64,000 bases of DNA from Omphalotus guepiniiformis (GCA_028554645.1 JAQOOI010000080.1:744001-808000); one strand, 5' to 3'; counted from the stretch's first letter, positions 24,130 to 34,876 are shown. Notes: a model not told the origin generated them from the letters alone. Program-made: numbers and translations.

Positions 24130-25025
24130 TTACAGCAACTTGACATACGTCGCAGGAAACAATCCGCTTTTACCGTCTACCTCGCCTGTCCACCTAAACG
24201 ATGCAAATCGATCAGCAAATCGAAACACCGGGGGAAGGCGATACCCACCAATCATCCGATGTCCGTTCAGTAACGAGTACCCTCTGGTTGGCTCGAATTT
24301 CCAAATCATTCGGGTCCTACAGAAAGAGTATAGAAGTCTTGATATCAAAAGCTGATCTTAAACCTTGAACGAGCAGCCACATACATTAGAATCATAGTCA
24401 TACAACGCTTCCGCCCATTCCCCATGCGTCTGTTCCTGTTCTGGCTCAGGTTCAGGTTCATGGTGCCTCGGCGGTGGAGCAAAGTTGTTCTTTCTTGCAG
24501 CAAAAGCAGAAGGTGCAGGAGGAGGGGTATTAGAAGGTGCCTGCTTCTTCGCTAGTAATCCTGAAACAACCATGCTTTTCTTTGAAGTTGTGTCGACGTC
24601 TCCTAATCTCTGTTGTGACCATAAAACATGATGAAGAGCACCGGAAAGGAAAAGATAAAAGCTAGATGAGTGAGGATGTCACTGCGATGAACAGCAGGGC
24701 ACACACCTGAACCGTTACGAGTCCACGGGGAGCGCTAGGCGGTGAAGCAGACCGAGTAGGCGTACGCCTTACAGGAGGTGGTGCATTATGATTCTGATTC
24801 GAGAACGCCGATGCAGCAGCAGCTACACGTCCCGCCACATGTGCGGTGTCCACTCCTCCACCCGCGGCTTTGAGACTTGCAGCAAGCTCAGGTCGAGACT
24901 GGAAGTACCTGAGAATAAATAAAACTACCGTTAAGACTCCTTCCTCTTCCAAACTAGAAATCTTACTCGTCTAAGAGAGAGAAGAAAGCGTCTTTCTCGT
25001 TGTGGGAAAGGTTGGAGAACACCAT
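24130..25025 (-). CDS. Small SH3-domain protein, LSB1/LSB2-like architecture
   Basis: Likely an adaptor for actin patch or endocytic factors: the order of helical N-terminus, proline-rich linker and C-terminal SH3 matches yeast Lsb1/Lsb2, though identity is not proven. The start MVFSNLSHNEKDAFFSLLDE is spliced to YFQSRPELAASLKAAGGGV. A Pro/Arg linker follows (PPPVRRTPTRSASPPSAP), then GLLAKKQAPSNTPPPAPSAF and an EPEPEPEQEQ run. The SH3 domain spans three exons: GEWAEALYDYDSN, DPNDLEIRANQRVLVTERTS with DDW, and WTGEVDGKSGLFPATYVKLL at the stop. The ALYDY, DDWW, G-x-FP and NY/TYV signature positions are all present. About 230 residues in five exons. Confidence 0.85.
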
Positions 25026-25811
25026 ATGTTGCGACTGAACTCGGCGCTGAGTGGCATGATTCTGGCACGACCACCGATCATCTAATCAACGATAGTCCCA
25101 GGCCCTCAGTACATACTTTTATTCAATAAATTTTAAATGCTAGCATTCAAGACGCGAGTAAATGTCAGAAAGATGGGAAAGCCCCCCTCCATAACGAGGG
25201 GTAAGTAATTTTGGATTTGCCACAAGGTAATAAACAAGGGGAGGGCTGGCTCTACAGGATATACATTATGCGTACAAATCCGGCACCGACGAGAAAGAAA
25301 AAAAAAGAGAGGTAAAGTGAGATCGTGTGGGTGGCGATGGCAGTGGGAGGATAGTAGTGAGTATATGTTGTGTATCGAAAATCTCAAGCAGGCAAATCAG
25401 TCCTGTCTTCAAGAAAACGGATTTTACAATTATAAAAGGAGATCGTAGATCGTAACGAGAAGGGAACAAGAAAATGAGGTGTGGCAGGGCGAAGAAATGC
25501 AGAAGGCGAATAAGGTATAGATAGACCAGCAAGACGATGGGTGACCATGTGAGAGAAGGCATATAGGTACAGAGCGAACAGCAAGAGAGAGAGAAACATG
25601 GTGGATGAGAGAATAAGCAGACAGAGACCATGAGGATGAGGGGATATGACACACATCATTGCAAGCAGTACAGCGAGGGCACAGCACAGGAGCACACAGA
25701 GCGACAAGACAGCAAAGCGACGCAACATTGAACAAGCAAAATCGCGAAACTCGGGAAACCACAGGCAAGCTAAAAAAACACCTAACCTATGAACCTGAAA
25801 GAAAAAGAGCC
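25026..25811. other. Pyrimidine-rich 3' flank and SH3-gene promoter
   Basis: Upstream of the SH3 gene and downstream of the SS18-like gene, both on the minus strand. Positions 25140-25800 are strongly purine-rich on the plus strand, so the SS18-like 3' UTR would be C/U-rich. Several overlapping hydrophobic open frames in all three minus frames are a result of this composition. Confidence 0.45.
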
Positions 25812-28800
25812 TCATTGAGTCCAGTTGAATGCATCAAAGTCACCCGCGAGGGAAGAAAACGGCTCTGCACTCATTGGACTGCTGTTCATATTCATGTTCA
25901 TGCCTACACCTCCCATGCCTATGCCACCCATGCCACCCATTCCGGACATTCCGCCCATATTCATGCCCATGTTATTTTGATTCATCATCCCTTGCGGTGC
26001 GGGAGTCGCCGACATATGTCGAGGCGTGCCCATATTCGCAAGGTCAGGTTGGTGTCCCCCTGGTGAGGGTGTGGCAAATGGATAAGAAGAATTAGCACCA
26101 CCTTGGGACCAACCGCCAGCACTGTTAGGCGACGGAACACCTCCCATACCGCCTCCGCCTCCGCCAGCACCATAACCTCCTTGACCAGCACTTGGCGGCC
26201 GACCCATACCCTGCTGCTGTTGCCAATTCTGCATCTGCTGCGGGTTGAATCCAGGACCTGGCCCTGGCCTACCTGACGGTCCTCCGCCCTGTTGCTGCTG
26301 CTGCTGCATTATCATCCGCGCAAATTCATCTTGCCCCATACCTGTCGGCGGACCCCGCCCAGGCATTCGAGGCGTCATGGGTGACTGACTCCCTCCGCTG
26401 ATTCCTATGCCCATGCCCATACCGCTCCCCATACCGCTTCCCATTCCTACAGCAGCACCATTTACATCAGGAGGAGACCTTGCACTCCTTGCAATCCCAG
26501 GTATCGCAGAGTTTGACCGGAGCGTGGGTAAGTTAGCATTTACGCCCATATTCATGTTCCCAGTCATACTCATATCGCCTCCAGGTAACATGGGCGAGTT
26601 TCTCCCTCCTCCTGCACCGCTGCTATGATGGGAATGGGTCGGTGACCCAGCCTGTTGAGCATGCGGCGACGACTGTTGTTGCTGCTGGCGCATCCGCTCT
26701 TGCTGCAGCATTGCCACCTGCTGAGGGGTCATATTCATATTGTTCATGTTCATGTTCGACATAGGCATCCCGTTCATCGCACCCAAACTTATCCCTCCGC
26801 CGCCACCTCCACCTCCCCCTCCACCGCCACCACCACGGTTCTGCGACTGCTGTAAGAGCATGAGCTGCCGCTGATTCAGCTGATTCATATTCATCGCCAT
26901 GTTCGACATCCCACTCATCCCGTTTAGATTCGCCATGTTCACCATGGGCCCCCCACTCCCAGCAGGCGAAGCCAAGTTATTCATCATTGGGTTCTGTGCC
27001 ATCTGCGCTTGGTGCGAGACAGGCGACACGGGGCTCGTCCGGCTCTGGTTCTGACCTGCGGTAGGAAAAGCACCATTTCCGGTGCCGTTAGGCAGCCCAA
27101 TGCCATTTCCCATCCCAGACGCCATTTGCTGCTGCTGCTGCTGTTGTTGCTGCTGGTGGTGCTGTTGCCGTGCTTGTATGAGCTAATAGAATAAAAAATG
27201 ATTAGAGTCGAGTGTGCAACAGCCGCGCATATACCCAGAAACCAAAATCATTACACCACTTACCGCAATCATCCTCGGCACCTGTTGTTGGATCGGCAGG
27301 CTAGAAAAGCCAGGTATGTTGTTGCGCAAATACTGACTCATAGGATTCGCAGTCTGGAGCATCTGTATTGCTTGCTGAACGAGTGGATTGTGGTTGCCAC
27401 CTGCGGGACCTCCAGCATTGCTCGACGGCCCACTCTGATTGGAGTTCAAATTCGAGCTTGTAGAATTGGGAGTTGTACCCGAACTACCGACAGGCCCTGC
27501 AGACGAAGGCGGAGACATCTGCCTCCCAGACGCAGATCCCTGACTTTGCTGCTGTACTTGATGTCCCTGTTGTTGCGTCTGCATCGAACTTGGCAGACTC
27601 GCGCCGTTCCCGCTTAGTCCGCCCGCACCATGCTGACCTGTTGGCTGCTGTCCCTGACCTTGCGCTTGTTGGGGTTGCTGCTGTTGTTGTGTAGCATTCC
27701 GCATCTGCTGCGCCATCCTGGCCCTCATTGCATTCATTACATTTGGGTTGGCACTGTTAGGATTCATCCACGCAGGTGTGTTAAACGTTGTCCCAGGTCC
27801 ACCGGGACTCATGTTTATAGCGGCCGCCGATGTGGACGAGTGCGAGTCCCCTATCCCGTTCGTCATCGGTGGCTGGTCAGGAGGCGATTGCGGATGTGAC
27901 TGTGGTGGAGGCATGGTCAAAGAAGGTGGTGGCGGAGGCAGCATCCCATTTACAGGGGTAGACGAAGAAGAGAGCTTTCCTTCGCCTGTGTCTCGCCTTT
28001 TGTGACTGTTCATATCAAGCAATGATTCCTCAGGTCTTTCGCGTTTTAGGCTGTTCAAGCCGTCAATTCGTGGAACGGGGTGTGGGTGAGACGGCTGGTG
28101 TGTTGCTCGACGTGAGGCGAGGTTACTAGATTTTGAGAAAGCAGCAGAGAGCTCAGAATAGAGCTGTTGTATACGATCTGTTGGGAAATATTCGATGGTA
28201 GGGGGAGGTTCCATGTTGGGGTAGCTAACAGTATTGTGACTACCTCGGTCGGCTGCATTTGCGAGGTAGGCCAAGTTGCCTTGTAGTCGAGAGGAAAATC
28301 TGGAAAAAAAAATTCTTTCAAAGACTGTATAAATATAATGAACACAGACTGACTGTTGAAACCTGGCATCCGTAAGATCAATGCCGCGCGCCTGAAGCTG
28401 TAGCAAGACCCTAAATAGACTTGAGAGACGTGCGCTGGCTTGAGCAAAGGTGAACGACATACTTGAACAACTCGGCGTTAAGCTCGAGCATGGTGACTAC
28501 CCTGGACTGGGAGTCGTGAGTAGGAGATTCATGGGCGTCGATGGACGGAGTGGAGCGCTCTGGTTCAACTTCAGGCGCGGGTGGTTCAGACTTCTCCTCC
28601 ACTGGTATATTCTCCGTATCTCCTGACCCCTCGCCCTCCTCCGGGTTCTCCTTCTTTTCTTCGGGCTCATCATCTTCAGGCGGAGGTGAAAGCTCGCTCA
28701 AGGGGGTCGACTGGCGCGAAGCTTTGTCTTCCATGGGTGATACATCGTCCGTCGGAGCCGTAGTCGTTGTTGCTGTCGTGGTCGTGGACGTCGTTGTTGT

Positions 28801-29033
28801 TGGCGGGGGGGTAGAGTTATGTGGTGCGTCTGGCACGGGAGAAAGAGAGGAGCTCCGCTGTTCAGGAGACAGTTCGTGACCGTCGACGTGGGGACTTGCG
28901 TTGGGGGTCGTCGCCGATTGTTTTGGTCCGTGCGCGTCTTGGGCTATCATATCAAGTCGCACATCCCGCAGACCAGAGAATTGCCTGACATACCACGTGC
29001 GTGAAGCTGACTAATACGCTCTCCCACGCTCAT
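25812..29033 (-). CDS. Gln/Met/Gly-rich protein with SS18 (SSXT)-like segment
   Basis: Candidate SWI/SNF-type chromatin cofactor. The start MSVGERISQLHAR joins AQDAHGPKQ across an intron with a GTATGT donor. A Thr-rich and acidic region follows (TTTTSTTTTATTTT, EKKENPEEGEG). Then a compact helical block spans three exons: TMLELNAELFK, VLLQLQARGIDLTDARFQQ and FSSRLQGNLAYLANAADR. Its pattern of a leucine-rich helix, Gln/Arg-Gly turn and L-x-x-NL-x-YLA-x-x-AD follows the SSXT domain of SS18. The rest is low-complexity: polyproline, poly-Gln from CAG-type codons near 27126-27165, a Gly run, and MN/NM repeats (MNMNNMNM). The end is FSSLAGDFDAFNWTQ. SS18 has a similar layout of SSXT plus a Gln/Gly/Tyr-rich tail. 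Alternative views are a Gln-rich mediator-type or generic coactivator. Confidence 0.6.
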
Positions 29034-29299
29034 ACCAAACCTCGTCCACCCGCCAAATAGCCCATCGCCAAACGCATCCTCAAGCCAATCTACGGTGAGT
29101 ATGCCCCTTCACGTCTCTGCAAGTCATCTACGTTCTCCCAGATCGTTTTTGGGATGTTCTCTTGAAGATTTGGTGTCGAAAGATATGAATTTTGTGCTGG
29201 ATGGGTTTTCATGCTTTCGGATGACCCTCTACAAATTTCCTTCCCTCCCTGTTCTCTCTCTTCGAAACAGCAACGCTTACACTCTCCTCCAGATAAACA
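29034..29299. promoter_or_regulatory. Bidirectional space between SS18-like gene and RPL2
   Basis: Divergent start codons lie 266 bases apart. The plus side is largely taken by a likely RPL2 leader intron, so the two promoters must be very close. A CACGTG hexamer at 28994-28999 sits just inside the minus-strand gene. Confidence 0.5.
29095..29292 (+). other. 5' UTR intron of RPL2
   Basis: CTACG followed by GTGAGTATGCC at 29095 is a strong donor. CTCTCCTCCAG ending at 29292 is a strong acceptor seven bases before the ATG. The 198-base interval is longer than the coding introns, typical of a ribosomal-protein leader intron. Confidence 0.6.
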
Positions 29300-30229
29300 A
29301 TGGGTCGGGTTATTAGGGCACAGAGACGCTCACACGCTATTGTGCGTTCTACTGCGAAAGAATAACATGCATAGTAACTAACCCAATCCCTTACCACAGT
29401 TCAAGGCGCACACTCACCTCAACAAATCGCCTGCTCGTCTCCGAAACCTCGACTACGCCGAGAGGAACGGTTACATTCGTGGTATCGTCAAGGACATCAT
29501 CCACGACTCCGGCCGTGGTGCCCCCCTAGCCCGTGTCGTCTTCCGTGATCCTTACCGATACAAACTTCGCCAGGAAACCTTCATCGCTACCGAAGGTCTT
29601 CACACTGGCGCCTTTGTTTACTGCGGTAAAAAAGCCGCTCTTGCCGTCGGGAACGTCCTCCCAATCTCACAATGCCCTGAGGGTACCATCGTCTGCAATG
29701 TTGAGGAGAAAATTGGTGACCGCGGTGCGTTAGCCCGGACTTCTGGCAACTACGCTACCGTCATTGGTCACTCGCCAGATGAGAACAAGACGAGAATCAG
29801 GTTGCCTAGTGGTGCGAAGAAGACTGTTAGTGGAGGCGCAAGGGCTACAATTGGCATTGTTGCTGGTGGTGGAAGAATCGACAAGCCGTTGTTGAAGGCT
29901 GGCAGAGCATACTACAAGTTCAAGGCCAAGCGTTACAAGTATGTTTCTGCTGTCAATCTTGTATTCCTTGTTTCTGACATTTATTAAAAGCTGGCCTCGT
30001 ACTCGTGGTGTTGCTATGAACCCGGTTGACCATCCTCACGGTGGTGGTAACCATCAACACATCGGTAAGGCATCGACCATGGCCCGCTCTGCTGTTCCTG
30101 GACAGAAAGTTGGTCTCATTGCCGCTCGTCGGGTACGTTTTTTCCATCTCCTTATAAACATGATCTATTCTCATCAGAAAAATGTAGACTGGTCTTCTGC
30201 GTGGTACCGTCAAAGTCAAGGAAGTGTAA
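29300..30229 (+). CDS. RPL2: 60S ribosomal protein uL2 (L2/L8)
   Basis: Core large-subunit protein at the peptidyl-transferase centre. Exons 29300-29341, 29400-29938, 29991-30132 and 30188-30229 give exactly 254 residues, the standard length. The start [14 protein letters not shown] leads into [55 protein letters not shown] and [20 protein letters not shown]. It then reaches the signature [18 protein letters not shown], containing the histidine in the HGGG motif essential in the family, and ends [12 protein letters not shown]. The third junction yields KNWPRTRG where many fungi have NRWPKTRG. The gene is divergent from the SS18-like gene. Confidence 0.97.
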
Positions 30230-31530
30230 AGACCCTAGACTGGGACGGGCTGACTGGAACAGACCAGACCAGAGGTTTTTGTCTGTTGCTGTATTTTTGA
30301 CGCCCTCATCATGTACACCCTTTTTACACAACCTCACGTACGACTTACCAAAATTCCTGTATGCAGATTATTGCGTATCACGTATGCTACCTACGTTCCC
30401 ATGCCCTCTTTCTCAGTGGTCTGCTACTAAGGTTATGTAACGATGCGCATTGACTATACTGAGGCTCTGAGAAGGACAATAGTCTGAATGGAAATGCACC
30501 CAAGGTTCGACCACTGTACTCGGCTTTGATTTCTGAAATACTTCTGGAGAGTACATGGTACAGCGTCTGCCGAGTCAGGACTGGACATTCAAATAACATT
30601 AAATATGTCCTATGTCATCCAGATACTATACTGTATCCGGGGCTCTGTTACTTTCTAGGAATAACCTTCGTCTGGTGAGTCACGGCGAAGGCTGGCGCTG
30701 AGCGCTGACTCTGGGGGCTTTGAATTGTGTTCAAACCCGATTTTCATCTCCGACCTTGGATAAATCACTCTTCTTGGCCATGGCGATGGGCACTCTTCTG
30801 TGTATGGGCAATGGCCAAAACTGCACCTGACGGAGTTCAATTCGCAAATTCTGTGCCACGACATCTGAGGAATGCTTCTTTAAGCGTAGGTCCGCCTGCT
30901 AACGAATGAGAAAAGGTAGTTTTATCAATGATATGGTACTCACCTTGCTGAGAGCATCTGTCAGGGTGAAAAGATTCCTTTGGGTTTTTCATGAAACGTA
31001 TCTCAAGCTCGCGCCTTGCCAGCAGACGCGCCGCGCCGTGCGTCCAACTTGATCACAGCGGGCCTTCCTTCAGACCAAGTGTGGCGCAGTCACTAATATT
31101 GAAGTTTACGGGCGGCAATTACTAGTGATTAGCTTTGTGATAACAACAGTTCAGATACTCCCTTGAAGGAATTAGCATGGAATTATCGACCAACTCCGCT
31201 AAGGATATACTGAGAGTGACTGTCAAGGAAAGATGACTCGCATGAAGGTAGATCCAGGGTAGATCTCAAATACGACCATATGACTGCAACCTCTATGTAG
31301 TAAAGAACGAGACCACGTACATACTTTGCAGCTATTGATTGCAGTGGGTCCCTTTGCCCCGTTGTACTGAGGACATAAGTTGAGACACACTCGAAATCAT
31401 GATATACAGTAGTCCAAGGGTTTGGCTCGGCTCCTACTGGATTAAGGGGACCTGAGAAATGTATAAGTAGTAGTCGCCAACAGAATCCAGATGCACGTAC
31501 ATCCCCTTCTTTACTTAGATATTTGTGAAT
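30230..31530. other. Intergenic, with one possible minimal spliced frame
   Basis: About 1.3 kb between RPL2 and the nuclease-kinase gene. On the minus strand, two short open pieces (about 31040-30944 and 30898-30837) join in phase across a GTGAGT...TTAG intron and end at a stop. The first contains RRELEIRF and FHPDR. It is too short and isolated to call a gene. Nothing else is recognised. Confidence 0.35.
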
Positions 31531-33814
31531 ATGGCACACTGGCAGCCCAACATGAATAGCAACCCCTATACCTACTATCAATATCCGGCACAAGCTTCCC
31601 ACGCAACTTATTATCCGACTCAAACCAACACCGTAGTCAGCTCGAGCTCTGCGCCCCTTCACCCGACTTTTGGGGTGTATCCTGCACCCGCTGGTTACAG
31701 CGTTACCGGGCAGGGTTACCCAAGTGCTATGTATGGTCCAAATTCTGCGCCAATGCAGCCACCCGCGCAGGCAGCGAGTTCAAAGGCCGCCACACAATAC
31801 AGTCGACTTAATTCACTGCCGACCGAATGGCGTTGGGTTGATGGCGGTGATATGCATGCTAACTCTCAGAGTTATGTACGCCATCTATCGCAGCAACTCA
31901 AGTCCGGTCAGCTGCGGTATGAAGACGTATTGGTGGAAGCACTTCGGATTCGTCCAGGAATCCAGATCGGTCTTCCAGCAAGTACGGCTACCAAGTATCT
32001 CACCTCGGCTGAAATATCGTGCACTGAGAAAATCAGTCTTGTGCGGCCATGGGCGGAACAAGATTTTGAACATGCTTTGGCACCGTTTCGCGATTCGTTG
32101 CGCAATACTACGCCTGACACGCTCAGTGACGTGCGTCGTGTTCTGTATAGCCTTCACGACGAGCTGGATTACGCAACAGATCTTTCCAATGTTCCGGGCG
32201 TTTTCGTCGAAGGATATGAAGATGGTGATTCTGACGCACTTGCTAGAGCTGAGCTCAAATTTGTCGCTAGCATCGTCAAGGCATTCCTTCGTGACACAGA
32301 TCGAAGTATAAACGTGGGCATCTTTTCCAAGTCGTCCAATACCCAGGATGAGGCTATACTTGGGCGTCGAGTAATACCGGACATGAGGGTGATGGCCGCG
32401 AGAGGAGATCGGAATTTCTACAATGTTGCTACTGTCGAAAGGAAAACTTTAGCAGCCGGGTCTCAGCGTTTGAACTATTTCATGGCTGTAGACGAACCGT
32501 TCATTTGGCCCAGCAGCAAGGACATGTACAAGAGCGAAGATGAGGCAGAGAAAAGGATTATTGTTCAGGTATATTGTCGTTGTCTGTCTCTCTCTTCACC
32601 TTTCAGACATTTGTCTTCCAGGTTTACACCCAGATGTCGTATTTTGGGGTTAACGGCGCTATCCTGCATACTTTGGGTTACCAAATGTATTTTTGGAGGG
32701 AGTACAGAGGCACTTGGATTCTCTACAGAACGAATTGGCGCAAGAATAGTTATGCCGACCAAGCTGCCTTTTTACTTTTCTGTGTTCGTGATTTGGGACG
32801 TCGGCGTTGGACCCCACATCAAGCTGCAGCTGCACCCGTTCACCCCGGTCATCAGAATTACTACTCAGGAACATCCTCCACTTCACGGAGTGAGATGCCC
32901 AACCTCGCTGTCACAGGAGCCTTGGATGGTTCCTCACTCTGGCATCTAGGCCGAAGCAAGAGTTTTGCCTTCGTTAAAAAGTTCTTATTCCCATTCTGGT
33001 CTAACCTCGACATCCGTATTGGTCGGCTTCAGCAAGCGTATATCACGCGCTTTGACTCGTAAGTGTGCTTTTCTACCCATTATCCAGCCGACTGATTAAA
33101 TCATTCAGCAGATCCTTCATGTATTCGTGGTTACGATGGCTTCCTGCTCTTCCCGTGCAATGCCGGGTGCTAACAAACAACATACGGGAAGAGCGCTCTG
33201 TACTGCTATGCCCCGAGCTCAACGTGATCTTCAAAGTGTTTCCAACTCGTAAAGAGCTGCTGGAAGAGTCGGCACTAATTGCATTTGCTTCGTCAAAAGG
33301 TATCGCAGTACCAAAAGTCACAGGATTATACACCGGAATGTTTTATGTGCTTGCGGAAGAGTGGGCTGGTGAGGCCATTTCTGATTGGGAGAGTATGTCC
33401 TCCGCGTCGATGTAAGTGGTGGTCACATCTCTTACCCACTCTGCGCTCAATATACTTCGCAGCGTTTGTCTTATATCGGAACTGGAAAAATGTCAAGTGA
33501 ATCATATCCATCACCATGACCTTGCGCCAAGGAACATTGTCGCAAGGCACGACGATACGGTTTGTATACTCGACTGGGGATGTGCTTCTCTCCAGGACTG
33601 CCATGATCACTGCCCTGACGTTGCGATCATGGAAGGATTGAAGGAAATTCTTGAATGCAGGAATTCTTCTAATGGCCTGGATCAGCAAGGTAGACCAAAT
33701 GGCGACTCTGGTGACCACGGTAAAGATGTCGAAGCCGAAAATAGTGAACAGCACGGCTTTTCTGCCACAGACGTTATTGTCGATAGCACCAACGCAATTG
33801 GTGAAGACGCGTAA
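31531..33814 (+). CDS. PD-(D/E)XK nuclease-like domain fused to an atypical kinase-like domain
   Basis: A two-domain protein of about 708 residues from exons 31531-32568, 32622-33058, 33112-33411 and 33463-33814, all in phase. The first 90 residues are Tyr/Pro/Ser-rich and disordered (MAHWQPNMNSNPYTYYQY). Residues 100-490 resemble a restriction-endonuclease fold: RRVIPDMRV with P283-D284, then NVATVERKT with E303-x-K305, spaced as in PD-(D/E)XK enzymes. After this come Q-rich and Y/W strands (QVYTQMSYFGVNGAILHT, YRGTWILYR). The C-terminal part reads as a protein-kinase-like fold: VIFKVF (beta-3 lysine), KELLEESALIAFASSKGI (helix C), VLAEEWAGE (hinge), HHHDLAPRNIV (D611, N616) and ILDWGCA (D629 in place of DFG). 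The C-lobe after DWG is short and Asp/Asn/Gly-rich. This order recalls Crinkler-type effectors and fungal FunK1-like proteins. No LFLAK-type header or signal peptide is seen. Cellular role unknown. Confidence 0.75.
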
Positions 33815-34368
33815 TTTGTCGCAGTGAACTTTCAACATTTTATTCTTCTCCCGGCTCATTCAAATACTTTGTTTTAATTGCTCTTAAATTGCTCTCGTTC
33901 CTTCTGTTATCGCTGCTTTCCTGTTAAAATTGTAGCCTAGATTTTAATGTACAACAACTGCCCGAACATCTGAACGAACTTCTAAGGAATAATTGCAAAC
34001 CTCACCAGGGACTAAGGAACTGATAGTATCAGTTCAATAAATATACGCCAGAAGATTTGTATATTTATTTCAGTACGTTCCAGATGTAGTTAGACGTATG
34101 GTTGGTCCGTCCAGCAAATGCTTCCTACATAGAGAACGACCTCAATCCTCTCCTTTGTTGGTGACAACTCTTGACGAAGACTTGTATTCTCAACCTTCTC
34201 GTTCGCTGCAGGTGTCATATTTTTCGCGCAAGCCAGCCTAAGCCAGCCAATAGACACGTGAAGAGGCCGTCCCGAATGTCGCCGCCGCTACGTGGGAATA
34301 ATTAGGCAACCTTCCACTACCATCCACCAACTTGTCAGAACCCACAACTTGTAGCACATCTATTCAAC
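33815..34368. other. Intergenic, promoter of first NDUFA4-like gene
   Basis: A 554-base space downstream of the nuclease-kinase gene. No coding sequence is supported. The 3' half holds the CCAAT and CACGTG elements given separately, after a doubled AGCCAGCC(T/A)A unit. Confidence 0.45.
34247..34260 (+). promoter_or_regulatory. CCAAT box followed by CACGTG E-box
   Basis: CCAAT at 34247-34251 and CACGTG at 34255-34260 lie about 110-120 bases before the ATG of the first NDUFA4-like gene. CCAAT is the site of the Hap2/3/5 complex, which drives respiratory genes in fungi. CACGTG binds bHLH factors. No comparable pair was seen close to the second paralogue's ATG. Confidence 0.45.
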
Positions 34369-34876
34369 ATGTCTCAAACTGGAATCCGCAAAGCTTTCAT
34401 GAAGCATTGGTTCGCCATTGAGGTACGTTTCTTCAGCCTTGAAGCGCCAATTCAAAGTAACTGAGTTGCTTTTGCTACGGCCAGGCTATTCCCATGTAAG
34501 TCGACCATTAAACTGGGAAATGGACCGGTAGTAATCGTATGCGCCTTTTCTGTCAGTTATGCCATTATTGGCAGCGTTCTCGCCGGTGGTAGCTGGTACT
34601 TGTACCGACTCTCCATGGGCCCGACCATTCAGTTCACGAATTTCCCCGATGACTTCCGACGAGCCATAACTGACTTTTGTAACCTTGTGGTCACAGTTCA
34701 ATGGACCAAGTCGAACCCTACGCCCTGGAACTCTATCAAGCCCAACCAGACTACCAAGATTCTAACGATCAACCACCAGGCGGAGTCGAGGTGTGTTTCG
34801 GGCTATAACTAACCCTCGGGAGATAAGCGATGCTGACTCGGTCTTGGGTTTTAGCTGGTCAAGGGATAGACTTTAA
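34369..34876 (+). CDS. NDUFA4/MLRQ-like respiratory subunit, paralogue 1
   Basis: Small single-membrane-helix subunit of the NDUFA4 family, found with complex I or IV of the mitochondrial inner membrane. The start MSQTGIRKAFMKHWFAIE is spliced to AIPI and YAIIGSVLAGGSWYLYRL (membrane helix), MGPT, then WTKSNPTPWNSIKPNQTTK and LTINHQAES. A last short exon gives SWSRDRL and a stop at 34874-34876. The NP-x-PWN and K-x-x-x-x-N motifs are diagnostic. Between MGPT and VQWTK lies a 69-base stretch that looks like an intron on its 3' side (CTGAC branch point, CACAG) but lacks a GT donor in the right phase. It stays open as 23 extra residues. It is a tandem duplicate of the gene at 35807. Confidence 0.85.

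Noticed and set aside
23825..24355. 176-codon plus-strand frame
   Set aside because: Its 3' half lies antisense to the SH3 exons and it has no recognisable domain.
25133..25815. Hydrophobic minus-strand open frames up to 143 codons
   Set aside because: They overlap in all three frames and follow the C/U-rich composition. No family likeness was seen, and they lie in the expected 3' UTR of the SS18-like gene.
31183..31662. 159-codon minus-strand frame
   Set aside because: It overlaps the start of the nuclease-kinase gene on the other strand and shows no motif.
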